64,000 nucleotides of DNA from Pseudomonas viridiflava (GCF_900582195.1 NZ_UTHA01000001.1:620001-684000); one strand, 5' to 3'. Shown: positions 19,964 through 33,903, counted from the first letter of the stretch. Made by a program: numbers and translations. The notes: generated by a model not told the origin, from the letters alone.

Positions 19964-21796
19964 TTATTCCACCGTCACCGACTTCGCCAGGTTACGCGGC
20001 TGATCCACGTCCGTGCCTTTGAGCACCGCGACGTAGTACGACAGCAGTTGCAGCGGAACCGTGTAGAGGATTGGCGAAAGGATGTCGTGGATGTGCGGCA
20101 TCTGCACCACGTGAGTGCCTTCGCCGTTGCTCATCCCGGCTTTTTCGTCGGCGAACACGATCAGTTCGCCGCCACGGGCGCGGACTTCCTGCAGATTGGA
20201 TTTGAGCTTTTCCAGCAGTTCGTTGTTCGGCGCCACGGTGACCACGGGCATATCGTTATCCACAAGTGCCAACGGGCCGTGTTTCAGTTCGCCGGCCGGG
20301 TAGGCTTCGGCGTGGATGTAGGAGATTTCCTTGAGTTTCAGCGCACCTTCCATCGCCACCGGGAATTGCGCCCCACGACCGAGGAACAGGGTGTGGTTCT
20401 TCTCGGCGAACAGCTCGGCGATTTTTTCCACCGTGCTGTCCATGGCCAATGCTTCACCGAGACGGGTTGGCAGACGACGCAGTTCCTCGACCAGACGCGC
20501 TTCAACGCCCTCGGCTAACGTGCCGCGTACTTGACCCAGCGACAGAGTCAGCAGCAACAGGCCGACCAATTGCGTGGTGAAGGCTTTGGTCGAGGCCACG
20601 CCGATTTCGCGGCCGGCCTGAGTCAGCAAGGTCAGGTCAGATTCGCGCACCAGCGAGCTGATGCCGACGTTGCAGATCGCCAGGCTGGCCAAGAAGCCCA
20701 GCTCTTTGGCGTTGCGCAGAGCTGCGAGGGTGTCGGCGGTTTCGCCGGACTGCGAGATAGTCACGAACAGGGTGTCCGGCTGCACCACTACTTTTCGGTA
20801 GCGGAATTCACTGGCGACTTCGACCTGGCACGGGATGCCGGCCAATTCTTCAAGCCAGTAACGGGCGACCATGCCGGCGTGATAACTGGTGCCGCAGGCG
20901 ACGATTTGTACATTGCGCACTTTGGCGAACAACTCGGCCGCTTGTGGGCCGAATGCTTGCACCAGCACCTGATCATTGCTCAGGCGACCTTCGAGGGTAC
21001 GCTGTACAACGGCTGGTTGCTCGTGGATTTCCTTGAGCATGTAGTGGCGAAATTCGCCCTTGTCGGCAGCTTCGGCACCATCGCTGTACTGCACGGTCTG
21101 GCGCTCGACAGCATTGCCGTTGATGTCCCAGATCTGCACGTTATCGCGGTGGATTTCCGCAATATCGCCCTCTTCCAGGTACATGAAGCGGTCGGTGACC
21201 TGACGCAGGGCCAACTGGTCAGAGGCGAGGAAGTTCTCGCCCAGACCCAGACCGATCACCAACGGGCTGCCACTGCGCGCGGCGACCAGACGATCCGGTT
21301 GTTTCGCATTGATCACTGCCAGACCGTAAGCACCGTGCAGTTCCTTGACCGTCGCTTTAAGTGCAACGCTCAGGTCTGGCTGGTCCTTGAGTTTGTGGCT
21401 GAGCAGGTGAGCGATGACTTCGGTGTCGGTGTCCGAAGTAAACACGTAACCCAGTGCTTTCAGTTGTTCACGCAGGGCTTCGTGGTTTTCGATGATGCCG
21501 TTGTGCACCACGGCGATATCGCCAGAGAAATGCGGGTGCGCGTTACGCTCGCACGGCGCGCCGTGGGTGGCCCAGCGGGTGTGAGCAATGCCGAGACGGC
21601 CAACCAGCGGATGTTCGGCCAGCGCCGCTTCAAGTTCGCTGACCTTGCCCGGGCGACGCATGCGCTCGAGGGTTTCGTCGTTGGTGAAGACCGCGACACC
21701 GGCGCTGTCGTAGCCGCGGTATTCAAGGCGCTTGAGGCCTTCGAGCAGGATGGCGGTGATATTACGTTCAGCAACTGCGCCGACAATTCCACACAT
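19964..21796 (-). CDS. glmS: Glutamine-fructose-6-phosphate aminotransferase (isomerizing)
   Basis: 610 residues from MCGIVGAV; Cys2 is the N-terminal nucleophile of the glutaminase domain once Met is removed, so the ten-codon upstream extension is rejected. The glutaminase domain runs to about 240 ([16 protein letters not shown]). Two SIS sugar-isomerase domains follow ([28 protein letters not shown]) and the C-terminus ends LAKSVTVE as in the family. It makes glucosamine-6-phosphate for peptidoglycan and lipopolysaccharide. It lies two bases after the regulator gene, as an operon. No glmS ribozyme is present. The region after glmS is the classical Tn7 target; no Tn7 end is seen. Confidence 0.97.
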   Translation of the reverse strand: MCGIVGAVAERNITAILLEGLKRLEYRGYDSAGVAVFTNDETLERMRRPGKVSELEAALAEHPLVGRLGIAHTRWATHGAPCERNAHPHFSGDIAVVHNGIIENHEALREQLKALGYVFTSDTDTEVIAHLLSHKLKDQPDLSVALKATVKELHGAYGLAVINAKQPDRLVAARSGSPLVIGLGLGENFLASDQLALRQVTDRFMYLEEGDIAEIHRDNVQIWDINGNAVERQTVQYSDGAEAADKGEFRHYMLKEIHEQPAVVQRTLEGRLSNDQVLVQAFGPQAAELFAKVRNVQIVACGTSYHAGMVARYWLEELAGIPCQVEVASEFRYRKVVVQPDTLFVTISQSGETADTLAALRNAKELGFLASLAICNVGISSLVRESDLTLLTQAGREIGVASTKAFTTQLVGLLLLTLSLGQVRGTLAEGVEARLVEELRRLPTRLGEALAMDSTVEKIAELFAEKNHTLFLGRGAQFPVAMEGALKLKEISYIHAEAYPAGELKHGPLALVDNDMPVVTVAPNNELLEKLKSNLQEVRARGGELIVFADEKAGMSNGEGTHVVQMPHIHDILSPILYTVPLQLLSYYVAVLKGTDVDQPRNLAKSVTVE

Positions 21797-21798
21797 GC

Positions 21799-22575
21799 TT
21801 ATTTCTCCTGACTGACAGCCGCGCAAATCACGGTGATACCGCGGGCCTGTATCTGATCGCGCGCTTCGATAGGCAGGCGATCATCGGTAATGAGGGTATG
21901 GACGCTGCTCCACGGCAGTTCCAGATTGGGAATCTTGCGACCGATCTTGTCGGCCTCGACCATGACGATGACTTCCCGCGCCACTTCGGCCATCACCCGG
22001 CTCAAACCGAGCAGCTCATTGAAGGTGGTGGTGCCACGCAGCAGATCGATGCCATCGGCGCCGATGAACAACTGGTCGAAGTCGTAAGAGCGTAGTACCT
22101 GCTCGGCAACCTGGCCCTGAAAGGATTCCGAATGCGGATCCCAGGTGCCACCGGTCATCAACAACACCGGTTCGTGTTCGAGTTCGCTCAGGGCGTTGGC
22201 GACGTGCAGGGAATTGGTCATCACCACCAGACCGGGCTGCTGGCCAAGCTCCGGGATCATCGCGGCAGTGGTGCTGCCGCTGTCGATGATGATCCGCGCG
22301 TGCTCGCGGATGCGTTTCACCGCAGCGCGGGCAATCGCCTGTTTGTACTTGGAAACGCTCTGCGCGGTTTCCGCGACCAGCTCCTGCGGCATGGTGATCG
22401 CCCCACCGTAACGGCGCAGCAACAGGCCGTGACTTTCCAGCGCAGCCAGATCCTTGCGAATCGTAACTTCGGAGGTTTCGAAGCGCTTGGCCAGTTCATC
22501 CACACTGACTTCGCCCTGCTCGTTGAGCAAGGCGAGGATGTTGTGGCGGCGTTGCGGCGTGTTGCGTTTCGACAT
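21799..22575 (-). CDS. glmR: DeoR-family regulator upstream of glmS
   Basis: 258 residues. The N-terminal DeoR helix-turn-helix is [23 protein letters not shown] (about 20-42). The sensor domain has the phosphosugar-isomerase-like fold ([25 protein letters not shown]). The P. aeruginosa homologue next to glmS is called GlmR and influences cell-envelope amino-sugar supply. Here it is cotranscribed with glmS, two bases apart. A candidate operator overlaps its own promoter region at 22587-22600, consistent with autoregulation by a sugar phosphate. Confidence 0.88.
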   Translation of the reverse strand: MSKRNTPQRRHNILALLNEQGEVSVDELAKRFETSEVTIRKDLAALESHGLLLRRYGGAITMPQELVAETAQSVSKYKQAIARAAVKRIREHARIIIDSGSTTAAMIPELGQQPGLVVMTNSLHVANALSELEHEPVLLMTGGTWDPHSESFQGQVAEQVLRSYDFDQLFIGADGIDLLRGTTTFNELLGLSRVMAEVAREVIVMVEADKIGRKIPNLELPWSSVHTLITDDRLPIEARDQIQARGITVICAAVSQEK

Positions 22576-22586
22576 GGTGGCTTAAG

Positions 22587-22600
22587 TTTCGTTTCGAAAG
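22587..22600. promoter_or_regulatory. Candidate GlmR operator
   Basis: The TTTCGTTTCGAAAG sequence contains the palindrome TTTCGAAA and lies 11-25 bases upstream of the glmR start. DeoR-family repressors such as GlpR favour direct or inverted TTTCG units. Binding is inferred. Confidence 0.4.
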
Positions 22601-22682
22601 ATAACGGAAGCAATCAAAACCTATCGGCTCTAAATCGTCAAGCGGCAGTCAGGCTTTTTTTGAAAACGACACAAACAAAAAT

Positions 22683-22770
22683 GTGGGAGCGAGCTTGCTC
22701 GCGAAGGCATCGTGTCAGTCAACATCAATGTTGAATGATCTACGGCATTCGCGAGCAAGCTCGCTCCCAC
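22683..22770. repeat. REP doublet (REPIN-like), copy 3
   Basis: Arms GTGGGAGCGAGCTTGCTCGC and the exact inverse, joined by a central region containing its own small inverted repeat (AACATCAATGTT). It lies 38 bases beyond the glmU stop and about 110 bases upstream of the glmR start. Confidence 0.92.
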
Positions 22771-22807
22771 ATTGGATTTTCGTCGCTAAAAAGAAACTGT
22801 GGATAAC

Positions 22808-24175
22808 TCAGCTCTTCTTGATTTTCTCCGGCCGCTTCCAGCCATCGATATTCCTCTGCCGCGCTCGGCCCACGGCCAACTGCGCGTTATCCACATTCTG
22901 CGTAATGGTCGAACCGGCCGCCGTGGTCGCACCGGCAGAGATATCCACAGGCGCCACCAACGAATTATTGGAACCGATGAACACATCTGCACCCAACACG
23001 GTTTTCCACTTGTTGGCGCCATCGTAGTTGCAGGTGATGGTGCCCGCACCGATGTTGGTACGCGCACCGATCTCGGCATCGCCCAGATAAGTCAGATGTC
23101 CAGCCTTGGCGCCTTCGCCCATATGGGCATTTTTCAGCTCAACGAAGTTACCCACATGCGCACGCGCTTCGAGCACGGTGCCCGGACGCAGACGCGCAAA
23201 CGGTCCGGCATCGCTGCCCTCGCCCATAACGGCGCCTTCAATGTGCGAGTTGGCCTTGATCATCACACCTTTGCGCAGGGTGCTGTCCTTGATCACACAG
23301 TTCGGGCCGATCACCACGTCATCTTCAATGACAACGTTGCCTTCGAGGATCACGTTGATGTCGATCAGCACGTCGCGGCCCACGGTCACTTCGCCACGCA
23401 CGTCGAATCGCGCCGGGTCACGCAGAGTCACGCCTTGTGCCATCAAACGACGGCCGGCGCGCAACTGGTAATGACGCTCCAGTTCGGACAACTGCTTGCG
23501 ATCGTTGGCGCCCTGCACTTCCATCGGGTCGTGCGGTTGCTCGGTGGCGACAACCAGACCATCACTGACTGCCATCTCGATCACGTCGGTCAGGTAGTAC
23601 TCGCCTTGGGCATTGTTGTTCGACAGGCGACTCATCCAGTCGGCCAGACGATTGGCCGGGACGGCAAGGATGCCGGTGTTGCCTTCGGTGATCGCGCGCT
23701 GCGCTTCGCTGGCATCTTTATGCTCAACGATGGCAGCGACCTTGCCGTCAGCGTCACGGACGATTCGGCCATAACCGGTCGGATCGTCCAGCTCAACGGT
23801 GAGCAAACCCATTTGTCCGGGCACAACATGCTTGAGCAGACGTTGCAAGGTTTCCACTTCGATCAGCGGCACGTCACCGTAGAGGATCAGTACGGTGTCG
23901 GCAGTAATGAACGGCACCGCTTGAGCAGTGGCATGGCCGGTGCCGAGTTGCTTGTCCTGCAGGACGAAATTCAGATCATCAGCGGCCAGACGCTCACGCA
24001 CCACATCGGCACCGTGGCCGATGACCACATGAATGCGCTGCGGATCAAGTTGCCGGGCGCTGTGGATAACATGACCCAGCATGGAGTTGCCGGCAACCGG
24101 ATGCAGCACTTTCGGCAGTGCCGAACGCATACGGGTGCCTTGACCGGCCGCGAGGATAACAATTTCAAGAGACAT
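22808..24175 (-). CDS. glmU: Bifunctional UDP-GlcNAc pyrophosphorylase / GlcN-1-P acetyltransferase
   Basis: 455 residues. The N-terminal uridyltransferase has [19 protein letters not shown] (8-26) and LYGDVPLI. The C-terminal left-handed beta-helix acetyltransferase shows hexapeptide repeats ([16 protein letters not shown]) and ends in the KRPEKIKKS tail. It produces UDP-GlcNAc, downstream of GlmS, completing amino-sugar supply in one locus. It follows the atp operon on the same strand after a terminator. Exact DnaA boxes fall at 22887-22895 and 24061-24069 in its coding sequence and at 22798-22806 next to its stop. Confidence 0.97.
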   Translation of the reverse strand: MSLEIVILAAGQGTRMRSALPKVLHPVAGNSMLGHVIHSARQLDPQRIHVVIGHGADVVRERLAADDLNFVLQDKQLGTGHATAQAVPFITADTVLILYGDVPLIEVETLQRLLKHVVPGQMGLLTVELDDPTGYGRIVRDADGKVAAIVEHKDASEAQRAITEGNTGILAVPANRLADWMSRLSNNNAQGEYYLTDVIEMAVSDGLVVATEQPHDPMEVQGANDRKQLSELERHYQLRAGRRLMAQGVTLRDPARFDVRGEVTVGRDVLIDINVILEGNVVIEDDVVIGPNCVIKDSTLRKGVMIKANSHIEGAVMGEGSDAGPFARLRPGTVLEARAHVGNFVELKNAHMGEGAKAGHLTYLGDAEIGARTNIGAGTITCNYDGANKWKTVLGADVFIGSNNSLVAPVDISAGATTAAGSTITQNVDNAQLAVGRARQRNIDGWKRPEKIKKS

Positions 24176-24235
24176 GACTGGCTACCAATCCTGGGTGGTC
24201 AGCAACTGCGACCGGGTTTCGGGAATTCGGAAAAG

Positions 24236-24266
24236 AAAAAAGGGTAGCCGAGGCTACCCTTTTTTA
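24236..24266 (-). terminator. Intrinsic terminator of the atp operon
   Basis: Stem GGGTAGCC / GGCTACCC with a two-base centre, A run on one side and T run on the other. It lies 28 bases past the atpC stop and 60 bases before the glmU start. Confidence 0.9.
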
Positions 24267-24293
24267 TCAATCGCACAACAAGCGGCTGACGGA

Positions 24294-24719
24294 TTAACCG
24301 CCAAACTTCTTGCGGATCTGCTGGACGGTGCGCAGCTGAGCTGCAGCCTCGGCCAGACGTGCGGACGCAGCTCCGTAGTCGAAATCTGCGCTCTTCTCAT
24401 GCAGAGCAGCTTCGGCAGCCTTGAGCGCTGCCTGGGCCTGAGCTTCATCCAGATCGGCGGCACGTTGCACGGTATCGGCAAGTACCTTGACCATGTTCGG
24501 CTGAACCTCGAGGAAACCACCGGAGATGTAGAACACCTCGGCTTCCCCGCCTTGCTTGATCAGGCGGATCGGACCTGGCTTCAGATTAGTGATCAGCGGC
24601 GCGTGACCCAGAGCGATACCAAGATCACCCAGTGCACCGTGCGCAATCACCATCTCGACCAGGCCGGAAAAGATTTCCCCTTCCGCGCTGACGATATCGC
24701 AATGGACTGTCATAGCCAT
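24294..24719 (-). CDS. atpC: F0F1 ATP synthase subunit epsilon
   Basis: 141 residues. An N-terminal beta-sandwich ([30 protein letters not shown]) and a C-terminal helical hairpin rich in Ala, Leu and Glu ([16 protein letters not shown]). It sits in the central stalk, couples rotation to catalysis and can inhibit hydrolysis. Last gene of the operon, 45 bases after atpD. Confidence 0.97.
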   Translation of the reverse strand: MAMTVHCDIVSAEGEIFSGLVEMVIAHGALGDLGIALGHAPLITNLKPGPIRLIKQGGEAEVFYISGGFLEVQPNMVKVLADTVQRAADLDEAQAQAALKAAEAALHEKSADFDYGAASARLAEAAAQLRTVQQIRKKFGG

Positions 24720-24764
24720 CTGATTGCCTCAACCTAAATTAGCGCCCGTTGCCGGGCGCCGGGA

Positions 24765-26171
<1,407 letters not shown>

Positions 26172-27032
26172 TTAAACCGCGGCAGCGCCGCCGACGATTT
26201 CCGAGATCTCTTGGGTGATCGCAGCCTGACGCGCCTTGTTGTAGATCAGCTGCAAATCGCTGATCAAATCACCGGCGTTGTCGGTAGCGTTCTTCATCGC
26301 GATCATCCGCGCAGCTTGTTCAGCCGCGTTGTTCTCGACCACCGCCTGGTAGACCTGCGACTCAACGTAGCGGACCATCAAGCCGTCAAGCAGCTCTTTG
26401 GCATCCGGTTCGTAGAGATAGTCCCAGTGGTGCTTGAGATCCTGATCCGGGGTCGCCACCAGTGGAATCAACTGCTCCACGGTAGGCTGTTGCGTCATGG
26501 TGTTGATGAACTTGTTGGACACCACGGACAGGCGGTCAATACGGCCGTCCAGGTAGGCATCCAGCATCACCTTGACGCTGCCGATCAGATCATTGATCGA
26601 CGGCTCTTCACCCAGGTGGCTGATAGCTGCAACGACGTTACCGCCGAAGTTGCGGAAAAAGGCCGCACCCTTGCTACCAACAACACACAGATCAATCTCG
26701 ACGCCGTTTTCGCGGTTTACCGCCATGTCCTTGACCAGGGCCTTGAACAGGTTGGTGTTCAAGCCGCCGCACAAACCGCGGTCACTGCTCACCACGACAT
26801 AACCAACGCGCTTGATTTCGCGGTCGATCATGAACGGGTGGCGGTATTCCGGGTTGGCGTTGGCCAGATGCCCAATTACCTGGCGGATACGCTCCGCATA
26901 AGGACGGCTAGCAGCCATGCGCATTTGTGCCTTGCGCATTTTGCTGACCGCCACTTTTTCCATGGCGCTGGTAATCTTTTGCGTGCTTTTGATGCTCGCA
27001 ATCTTACTGCGAATCTCTTTTGCGCCTGCCAT
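26172..27032 (-). CDS. atpG: F0F1 ATP synthase subunit gamma (rotor shaft)
   Basis: 286 residues. N-terminal coiled-coil helix [20 protein letters not shown], central [11 protein letters not shown], and C-terminal helix [21 protein letters not shown] that pairs with it inside the alpha-beta ring. Family-typical length; 27 bases before atpD. Confidence 0.98.
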   Translation of the reverse strand: MAGAKEIRSKIASIKSTQKITSAMEKVAVSKMRKAQMRMAASRPYAERIRQVIGHLANANPEYRHPFMIDREIKRVGYVVVSSDRGLCGGLNTNLFKALVKDMAVNRENGVEIDLCVVGSKGAAFFRNFGGNVVAAISHLGEEPSINDLIGSVKVMLDAYLDGRIDRLSVVSNKFINTMTQQPTVEQLIPLVATPDQDLKHHWDYLYEPDAKELLDGLMVRYVESQVYQAVVENNAAEQAARMIAMKNATDNAGDLISDLQLIYNKARQAAITQEISEIVGGAAAV

Positions 27033-27082
27033 GTAACACCTATCAGGTTAGCAAGCGGGAGCCTCGCGGCTCCCGCTGCGGC

Positions 27083-28627
27083 TTACCAGGTTTGGGTGGC
27101 CTTGAACTTCTCGATACCGGCTTTCATGCCAGCGTCGATTTCGTCATTGAAGTCACCTTTAACGTTGATCTTGGCCATCAAATCGGCGTGATCGCGGTTG
27201 AAGAAAGCAATCAGCGCTTGTTCGAAGCTGCCGATCTTGGCGATTTCAATGTCAGTCAGGAACCCACGCTCAGCGGCATACAGCGACAGCGCCATGTCAG
27301 CGATCGACATTGGTGCGTATTGCTTCTGCTTCATCAGCTCGGTAACGCGCTGACCATGCTCAAGTTGCTTACGGGTCGCTTCGTCCAGGTCAGAAGCGAA
27401 CTGGGCGAATGCCGCCAGTTCACGGTACTGAGCCAGAGCGGTACGGATACCACCGGACAGCTTCTTGATGATCTTGGTCTGAGCGGCACCACCCACACGG
27501 GATACCGAAACACCGGCGTTCACTGCAGGACGGATGCCCGAGTTGAACATGGCCGATTCCAGGAAGATCTGACCGTCGGTGATGGAAATCACGTTGGTCG
27601 GAACGAACGCGGAAACGTCGCCAGCCTGGGTTTCGATGATCGGCAGTGCGGTCAGCGAACCGGTTTTGCCGGTCACTGCGCCGTTGGTGAACTTCTCTAC
27701 GTATTCTTCCGAAACGCGGGATGCGCGCTCCAGCAGACGGGAGTGGAGATAGAACACGTCGCCTGGGTAAGCTTCACGGCCTGGTGGACGGCGCAGCAGC
27801 AGGGAAATCTGGCGGTAAGCCACTGCTTGCTTGGACAGATCGTCATAAACGATCAGCGCGTCTTCACCGCGGTCGCGGAAGAATTCACCCATGGTGCAAC
27901 CGGAGTACGGTGCCAGGAATTGCAGCGCAGGAGATTCCGAAGCACTGGCAGCCACGATGATCGTGTTGGCCAGGGCGCCGTTTTCTTCCAGCTTGCGAAC
28001 CACGTTGGCGATGGTCGATTGCTTCTGACCGATGGCTACGTAGACGCAGAAAATGCCGCTGTCTTTCTGGTTGATGATCGCGTCGATCGCCAGAGCGGTT
28101 TTACCGATCTGACGGTCACCGATGATCAGCTCACGCTGGCCACGGCCGACAGGGATCATGGCATCGACAGCCTTGTAGCCAGTCTGTACAGGCTGGTCTA
28201 CCGACTTACGCCAGATCACGCCCGGAGCAACTTTCTCGACCGCGTCGGTCAAGGTGTTGCCCAGTGGACCTTTGCCGTCAACAGGGTTACCCAGTGCGTC
28301 GACTACGCGACCCAGCAGTTCCTTACCAACAGGAACTTCGAGGATGCGGCCGGTGCACTTGGCGCTCATGCCTTCAGCCAGAGACTGGTAAGCGCCCAGT
28401 ACAACGGCACCTACGGAGTCTTGCTCCAGGTTGAGGGCCATACCGTAGACGCCGCCCGGAAACTCGATCATCTCGCCGTACATAACGTCGGCCAGACCGT
28501 GAATCCGCACGATGCCGTCAGATACGCTGACGACAGTGCCTTCGTTACGGGCTTGGGAGGTCACATCGAGCTTGTCGATGCGGCCCTTGATAATTTCACT
28601 TATTTCGGAAGGATTGAGTTGCTGCAT
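27083..28627 (-). CDS. atpA: F0F1 ATP synthase subunit alpha
   Basis: 514 residues. Walker A GDRQIGKT near 169-176, [12 protein letters not shown], and the alpha/beta signature [13 protein letters not shown] near 365-377. It carries the regulatory, non-catalytic nucleotide sites. A very long open frame on the opposite strand here is a codon-bias shadow. Confidence 0.98.
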   Translation of the reverse strand: MQQLNPSEISEIIKGRIDKLDVTSQARNEGTVVSVSDGIVRIHGLADVMYGEMIEFPGGVYGMALNLEQDSVGAVVLGAYQSLAEGMSAKCTGRILEVPVGKELLGRVVDALGNPVDGKGPLGNTLTDAVEKVAPGVIWRKSVDQPVQTGYKAVDAMIPVGRGQRELIIGDRQIGKTALAIDAIINQKDSGIFCVYVAIGQKQSTIANVVRKLEENGALANTIIVAASASESPALQFLAPYSGCTMGEFFRDRGEDALIVYDDLSKQAVAYRQISLLLRRPPGREAYPGDVFYLHSRLLERASRVSEEYVEKFTNGAVTGKTGSLTALPIIETQAGDVSAFVPTNVISITDGQIFLESAMFNSGIRPAVNAGVSVSRVGGAAQTKIIKKLSGGIRTALAQYRELAAFAQFASDLDEATRKQLEHGQRVTELMKQKQYAPMSIADMALSLYAAERGFLTDIEIAKIGSFEQALIAFFNRDHADLMAKINVKGDFNDEIDAGMKAGIEKFKATQTW

Positions 28628-28648
28628 TGCTCTGCTGCCCCTTCAAAC

Positions 28649-29185
28649 TCAAGATTTCAATGCTTCGGCAAGTTTCGCGATTTTGCCGCGAATCGAGCCA
28701 TCGATAACCAGGTCGCCGGCGCGGATAACGACACCACCTATAAGGGCAGCATCCTCCGCAACTTGCAGGCGCACTTCCCGGTTGAGTCGTGCACTGAGAA
28801 CCTTGGCGAGTTTGTCTTGCTGTTCTTGGTTCAATGCAAAAGCACTGGTCACTTCAACGTCTACCGACTTCTCTTGTTCGGCCTTGTACAGGTCGAAAAG
28901 AGCGGCAATCTCCGGCAGAAGCGGGAGACGGTCGTTTTCGGCAACGACATTGATGAAGTTCTGTGCCTTGGCATCAAACTTGTCGCCGCACACGTCAATA
29001 AACGTGGCGGCCTTTTCTGCGCTCGTCAGTCGCGGGGCCTTGAGCACGCGCTGCATGGTGTCGTCTTGCGACACCGCTGCAGCCAGGCCGAGCATGGCTG
29101 ACCAATTGGCCAGTTGCTGGTGGGCCTGAGCGTGCTCGAAGGCCGCCTTAGCGTAAGGTCGGGCCAACGTGGTCAGTTCTGCCAT
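28649..29185 (-). CDS. atpH: F0F1 ATP synthase subunit delta (OSCP)
   Basis: 178 residues. N-terminal six-helix domain ([14 protein letters not shown]), C-terminal [19 protein letters not shown] and [19 protein letters not shown]. It links F1 to the peripheral stalk b subunits. 21 bases precede atpA. Confidence 0.97.
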   Translation of the reverse strand: MAELTTLARPYAKAAFEHAQAHQQLANWSAMLGLAAAVSQDDTMQRVLKAPRLTSAEKAATFIDVCGDKFDAKAQNFINVVAENDRLPLLPEIAALFDLYKAEQEKSVDVEVTSAFALNQEQQDKLAKVLSARLNREVRLQVAEDAALIGGVVIRAGDLVIDGSIRGKIAKLAEALKS

Positions 29186-29197
29186 GATCGCCCTCGC

Positions 29198-29668
29198 TTA
29201 GATTTCAGCAGCCAGTTGGTTAACCAGCTCTGCGTGCGCGTTTTGATCGATTGTGGCACCCAGGATCTTCTCGGCGCCGCCGACAGCCAGCAAACCCACT
29301 TGGGCGCGCAGCTTGTCTTTGACACTGTTCAGTTCCTGTTCGATCTCGGCTTGAGCCTGAACCTTCACACGGTCAGCGTCGACACGGGCCTTTTCAACGG
29401 CCTCTTCGACAATCTGGTTACCGCGCTTCTTGGCTTGCTCGATGATTTCAGCTGCCTGAGCTTTCGCTTCGCGCAGTTGCTGACCCGCTTTTTCTTGGGC
29501 CAACTCCAGGTCGCGAGCTGCACGGCTGGCAGCGTCCAGACCATCAGCGATCTTCTTTTGACGTTCGTGCAGAGCAGCGATGACCGGAGGCCATACATAC
29601 TTCATGCAGAACAGTACAAAAATCAGGAACGCAACGGACTGGCCAATCAGGGTCGCATTAATGTTCAC
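29198..29668 (-). CDS. atpF: F0F1 ATP synthase subunit b (peripheral stalk)
   Basis: 156 residues. One N-terminal membrane helix ([20 protein letters not shown]) with Asn2, then [18 protein letters not shown] leading into a long charged helical coiled coil through to the C-terminus. A dimer forms the stator. Confidence 0.97.
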   Translation of the reverse strand: MNINATLIGQSVAFLIFVLFCMKYVWPPVIAALHERQKKIADGLDAASRAARDLELAQEKAGQQLREAKAQAAEIIEQAKKRGNQIVEEAVEKARVDADRVKVQAQAEIEQELNSVKDKLRAQVGLLAVGGAEKILGATIDQNAHAELVNQLAAEI

Positions 29669-29727
29669 GCCAACACCTCGCAGTTACGTTGTCCATCACA
29701 TCAAATTACTCGGAAGAATCCGGGTAA

Positions 29728-30000
<273 letters not shown>

Positions 30001-30072
30001 TTACGTCGTATGGTTTAGGTTTTTTAGATTAAAGCGGTAAAACAAATCGTTTCAGGTGCCCTGTGAAGAGCC

Positions 30073-30094
30073 CCTTCCCGTTTGACCGGGAAGG
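30073..30094 (-). promoter_or_regulatory. Stem-loop in the atpB-atpE intercistronic leader
   Basis: CCTTCCCG / CGGGAAGG, eight perfect pairs with a six-base loop. It lies 25 bases after the atpB stop and about 90 bases before atpE. No T run follows, so it is not a simple terminator; an RNA processing or stability element is possible. Confidence 0.5.
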
Positions 30095-30118
30095 ACATCA
30101 GACTAGTCGAGACTGGCC

Positions 30119-31412
<1,294 letters not shown>

Positions 31413-31486
31413 CACTATTGCTCTCCAATGGTCGGCTGCCAGAATTCAATAACTTGGCATAATTTGTGCCGACAAAATGCGCGCAG

Positions 31487-31515
31487 AGTATAGGGGCGGT
31501 TCTGCCCCTATTCAA
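31487..31515 (-). promoter_or_regulatory. Sigma-70 promoter of the atp operon
   Basis: On the minus strand TTGAAT and TATACT are separated by exactly 17 bases, about 75 bases upstream of atpI. The spacer is an inverted repeat (AGGGGC / GCCCCT), unusual for a promoter spacer. Confidence 0.75.
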
Positions 31516-31560
31516 CTGTCAGGTAGTGATTTCCGACTGCGCGCTACATGAGGAAATGTT

Positions 31561-32433
31561 TCAGCGGATGTGTGCGAGCACACCTTGAAGCTCATCGAGG
31601 GAGTTGTAACCGATCACCAACTGACCCTTTCCCTTCTTGCCGTGGCGAATCTGCACCGCAGAGCCTAGGCGCTCGGCCAGACGCTGTTCGAGACGGGCGA
31701 TATCCGGGTCGGGTTTGGTGGCTTCCACAGGCTCCGGTTTGCCACTCAACCACTGGCGAACCAGTGCCTCGGTTTGGCGCACGGTGAGACCGCGTGCGAC
31801 AACATGTCGCGCCCCTTCCACCTGCTGATTGTCCGGCAGACCGAGCAAAGCACGGGCATGGCCCATTTCCAGGTCGCCGTGAGACAACATGGTTTTGATG
31901 ACTTCCGGCAACGCAATAAGTCGCAACAGGTTAGCCACAGTGACGCGCGACTTACCCACAGCCTCGGCAACTTGTTGCTGAGTGAGCTGGAATTCCTGCT
32001 GCAAACGTTGCAGAGCCACCGCTTCTTCGATCGGATTGAGGTCTTCGCGCTGGATGTTCTCGATCAGCGCAATGGCGATTGCGGTTTCATCCGGCACATC
32101 GCGGACCATCGCCGGGATGGTTTCCTGCCCGGCTTGCTGACTCGCGCGCCAGCGACGTTCACCGGCGATGATCTCGAAGCGGCCACCGCCAATCGGGCGC
32201 ACCACGATCGGCTGCATCACACCTTGCGCCTTGATCGACGCCGCCAGTTCTTCCAGCGCCTGCGGATCCATGTCGCGGCGCGGCTGGTATTTGCCACGCT
32301 GCAGCAGATCCAACGGCAAGTGCTGTAATTCGCGGGTGTCAGCTTGCGCCGCCTGTTCTTCCAGCGCGCTGACGGTCGGACCACTCAGCAGTGCATCCAG
32401 TCCACGTCCGAGACCTCGTTTCTTGACGGCCAT
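31561..32433 (-). CDS. parB: Chromosome partitioning protein ParB
   Basis: 290 residues. A CTP-binding N-terminal domain with the GERRWRASQQAG motif, a central helix-turn-helix (TQQQVAEAVGKSRVTVANLLRL) that reads parS, and a C-terminal dimer domain. It loads at parS as a CTP-dependent clamp and works with ParA in origin segregation; a perfect parS is present at 48650-48665. Nine bases after parA. Confidence 0.97.
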   Translation of the reverse strand: MAVKKRGLGRGLDALLSGPTVSALEEQAAQADTRELQHLPLDLLQRGKYQPRRDMDPQALEELAASIKAQGVMQPIVVRPIGGGRFEIIAGERRWRASQQAGQETIPAMVRDVPDETAIAIALIENIQREDLNPIEEAVALQRLQQEFQLTQQQVAEAVGKSRVTVANLLRLIALPEVIKTMLSHGDLEMGHARALLGLPDNQQVEGARHVVARGLTVRQTEALVRQWLSGKPEPVEATKPDPDIARLEQRLAERLGSAVQIRHGKKGKGQLVIGYNSLDELQGVLAHIR

Positions 32434-32442
32434 GGGGATTCC

Positions 32443-33240
32443 TTAAGTTGCCTGAGCGGCGGCGATGCGTGAGTTTTTGCGCTGACGACGAACCATCTCG
32501 CCGGCCAGGGCCAGATAAGCCAGGGCGCCGCGCGATTGCTTGTCGTAGGCCAGCGCCGGCATGCCGTAGCTCGGCGCTTCAGCCAGGCGGATGTTGCGCG
32601 GGATCACCGTGTCGTAGAGCTGCTCGCCGAAGTGTTCCTTGAGCTGCGCCGAAACGTCGTTCATCAGGCTCAGGCGCGGGTCGTACATGGTCCGCAGCAA
32701 ACCTTCGACTTTCAGGTTCGGATTGAGCAATTCAGCGATGCGCTTGATGTTATCCACAAGGTCGCTCAAGCCTTCGAGCGCAAAGTACTCGCACTGCATG
32801 GGGATAATCACCCCATCAGCAGCGACCAATGCGTTCAGCGTGAGCATCGACAGCGATGGCGGGCAGTCGATCAGAATGTAATCGTAGTTTTCACGGATCG
32901 GCGCCAGCGCGCTGCGCAGACGGCTTTCCTTCATCTGCATTTCCAGCAGCACGACTTCGGCCGCCGTCAGATCGCGGTTGGCCGGCAGCAGTTGGTAACC
33001 GCCATGTTCGGAATAGTGCATGGCCTGGGCCAGATCGCATTCACCGATCAGCAGGTCATAGACCGAATTTTCCAGGCCGTGTTTATCCACACCGCTACCC
33101 ATGGTGGCGTTGCCCTGTGGATCGAGATCGATCAACAGCACCCGGCGCTTGGTTGCGACCAGGGATGCTGCGAGGTTGATGCAGGTGGTGGTCTTGCCCA
33201 CGCCACCCTTCTGGTTCGCAATCGCGAATACCTTAGCCAT
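32443..33240 (-). CDS. parA: Chromosome partitioning ATPase ParA (Soj)
   Basis: 265 residues from MAKVFAIANQKGGVGKTTT; the six-codon upstream extension lacks family similarity. Deviant Walker A KGGVGKTTT at 11-19, Walker A' LLIDLDPQGNAT near 40, and ILIDCPPSLSML as Walker B. It forms nucleoid-bound gradients that move ParB-parS. Exact DnaA boxes at 32750-32758 and 33083-33091 lie in its coding sequence. Confidence 0.97.
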   Translation of the reverse strand: MAKVFAIANQKGGVGKTTTCINLAASLVATKRRVLLIDLDPQGNATMGSGVDKHGLENSVYDLLIGECDLAQAMHYSEHGGYQLLPANRDLTAAEVVLLEMQMKESRLRSALAPIRENYDYILIDCPPSLSMLTLNALVAADGVIIPMQCEYFALEGLSDLVDNIKRIAELLNPNLKVEGLLRTMYDPRLSLMNDVSAQLKEHFGEQLYDTVIPRNIRLAEAPSYGMPALAYDKQSRGALAYLALAGEMVRRQRKNSRIAAAQAT

Positions 33241-33258
33241 TCTTGCTTGTGTTCCCAA

Positions 33259-33903
33259 TCATGCCGTGCGGCGCAGTATCAGCAGATGGCGTTGGCCTTG
33301 GCAACCGGGTACGGCCAGGGCGTGTTCGCTATCGAGTTTGAAGTCTGCCGGCAATGCTACCAGCTCATCGGCCGGATGAACGCCCTTCATTGCCAGCCAG
33401 CGTGTATCGGCATCGCCGAGGTGGCGAGTCCAGTTGGTGAAATTTTCCATGCTGCTGAACGCCCGGGAAATGATCCCGTTGAACGGCTGTGCAGGCTGGA
33501 AGGCTTCGACACGACTGTGGATAACTTGCAGGTTATCCAGTTTGAGTTCGAGTTTGACCTGGGTCAGGAAACGGGTTTTCTTGCCGTTGCTGTCCAGGCA
33601 GGTCACTTGCGAGTCTGGATACAGAATTGCCAACGGGATTCCCGGCATGCCGCCGCCACTGCCGACGTCGAGCCAGCGGCCGTTTTCGATGAACGACATC
33701 ACGCTCAGGCTATCGAGCAAATGCCGCGACACCATTTCGTCCGGATCCCGCACCGCGGTCAGGTTGTAGGCCTGGTTCCATTTGATCAACAGGGCCAGAT
33801 AACCCAGCAGCAATTCGTGCTGGGTTTCAGTGAGGTTGACACCGAGCGCGCGGGCTCCTGTGGATAACTCTTCGGCGTGTTGCGAAGTGACCTTAGAACT
33901 CAA
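33259..33903 (-). CDS. rsmG: 16S rRNA (guanine527-N7)-methyltransferase
   Basis: 214 residues. SAM-binding [17 protein letters not shown] near 78-94, [20 protein letters not shown] before it, and [11 protein letters not shown]. It starts at TTG (33903) within the mnmG stop (TTGA overlap), so it is translationally coupled. Exact DnaA boxes at 33516-33524 and 33859-33867 lie in its coding sequence. Confidence 0.96.
   Translation of the reverse strand: MSSKVTSQHAEELSTGARALGVNLTETQHELLLGYLALLIKWNQAYNLTAVRDPDEMVSRHLLDSLSVMSFIENGRWLDVGSGGGMPGIPLAILYPDSQVTCLDSNGKKTRFLTQVKLELKLDNLQVIHSRVEAFQPAQPFNGIISRAFSSMENFTNWTRHLGDADTRWLAMKGVHPADELVALPADFKLDSEHALAVPGCQGQRHLLILRRTA

Noticed and set aside
21797..22682. 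glmS ribozyme or riboswitch
   Set aside because: Only two bases separate glmR and glmS, leaving no room for a ribozyme, and the glmR leader shows none.
27020..29101. 693-codon plus-strand open frame over atpG/atpA/atpH
   Set aside because: Antisense to strongly conserved ATP synthase genes; its composition is that expected from reversed GC-rich codons and it shows no domain.
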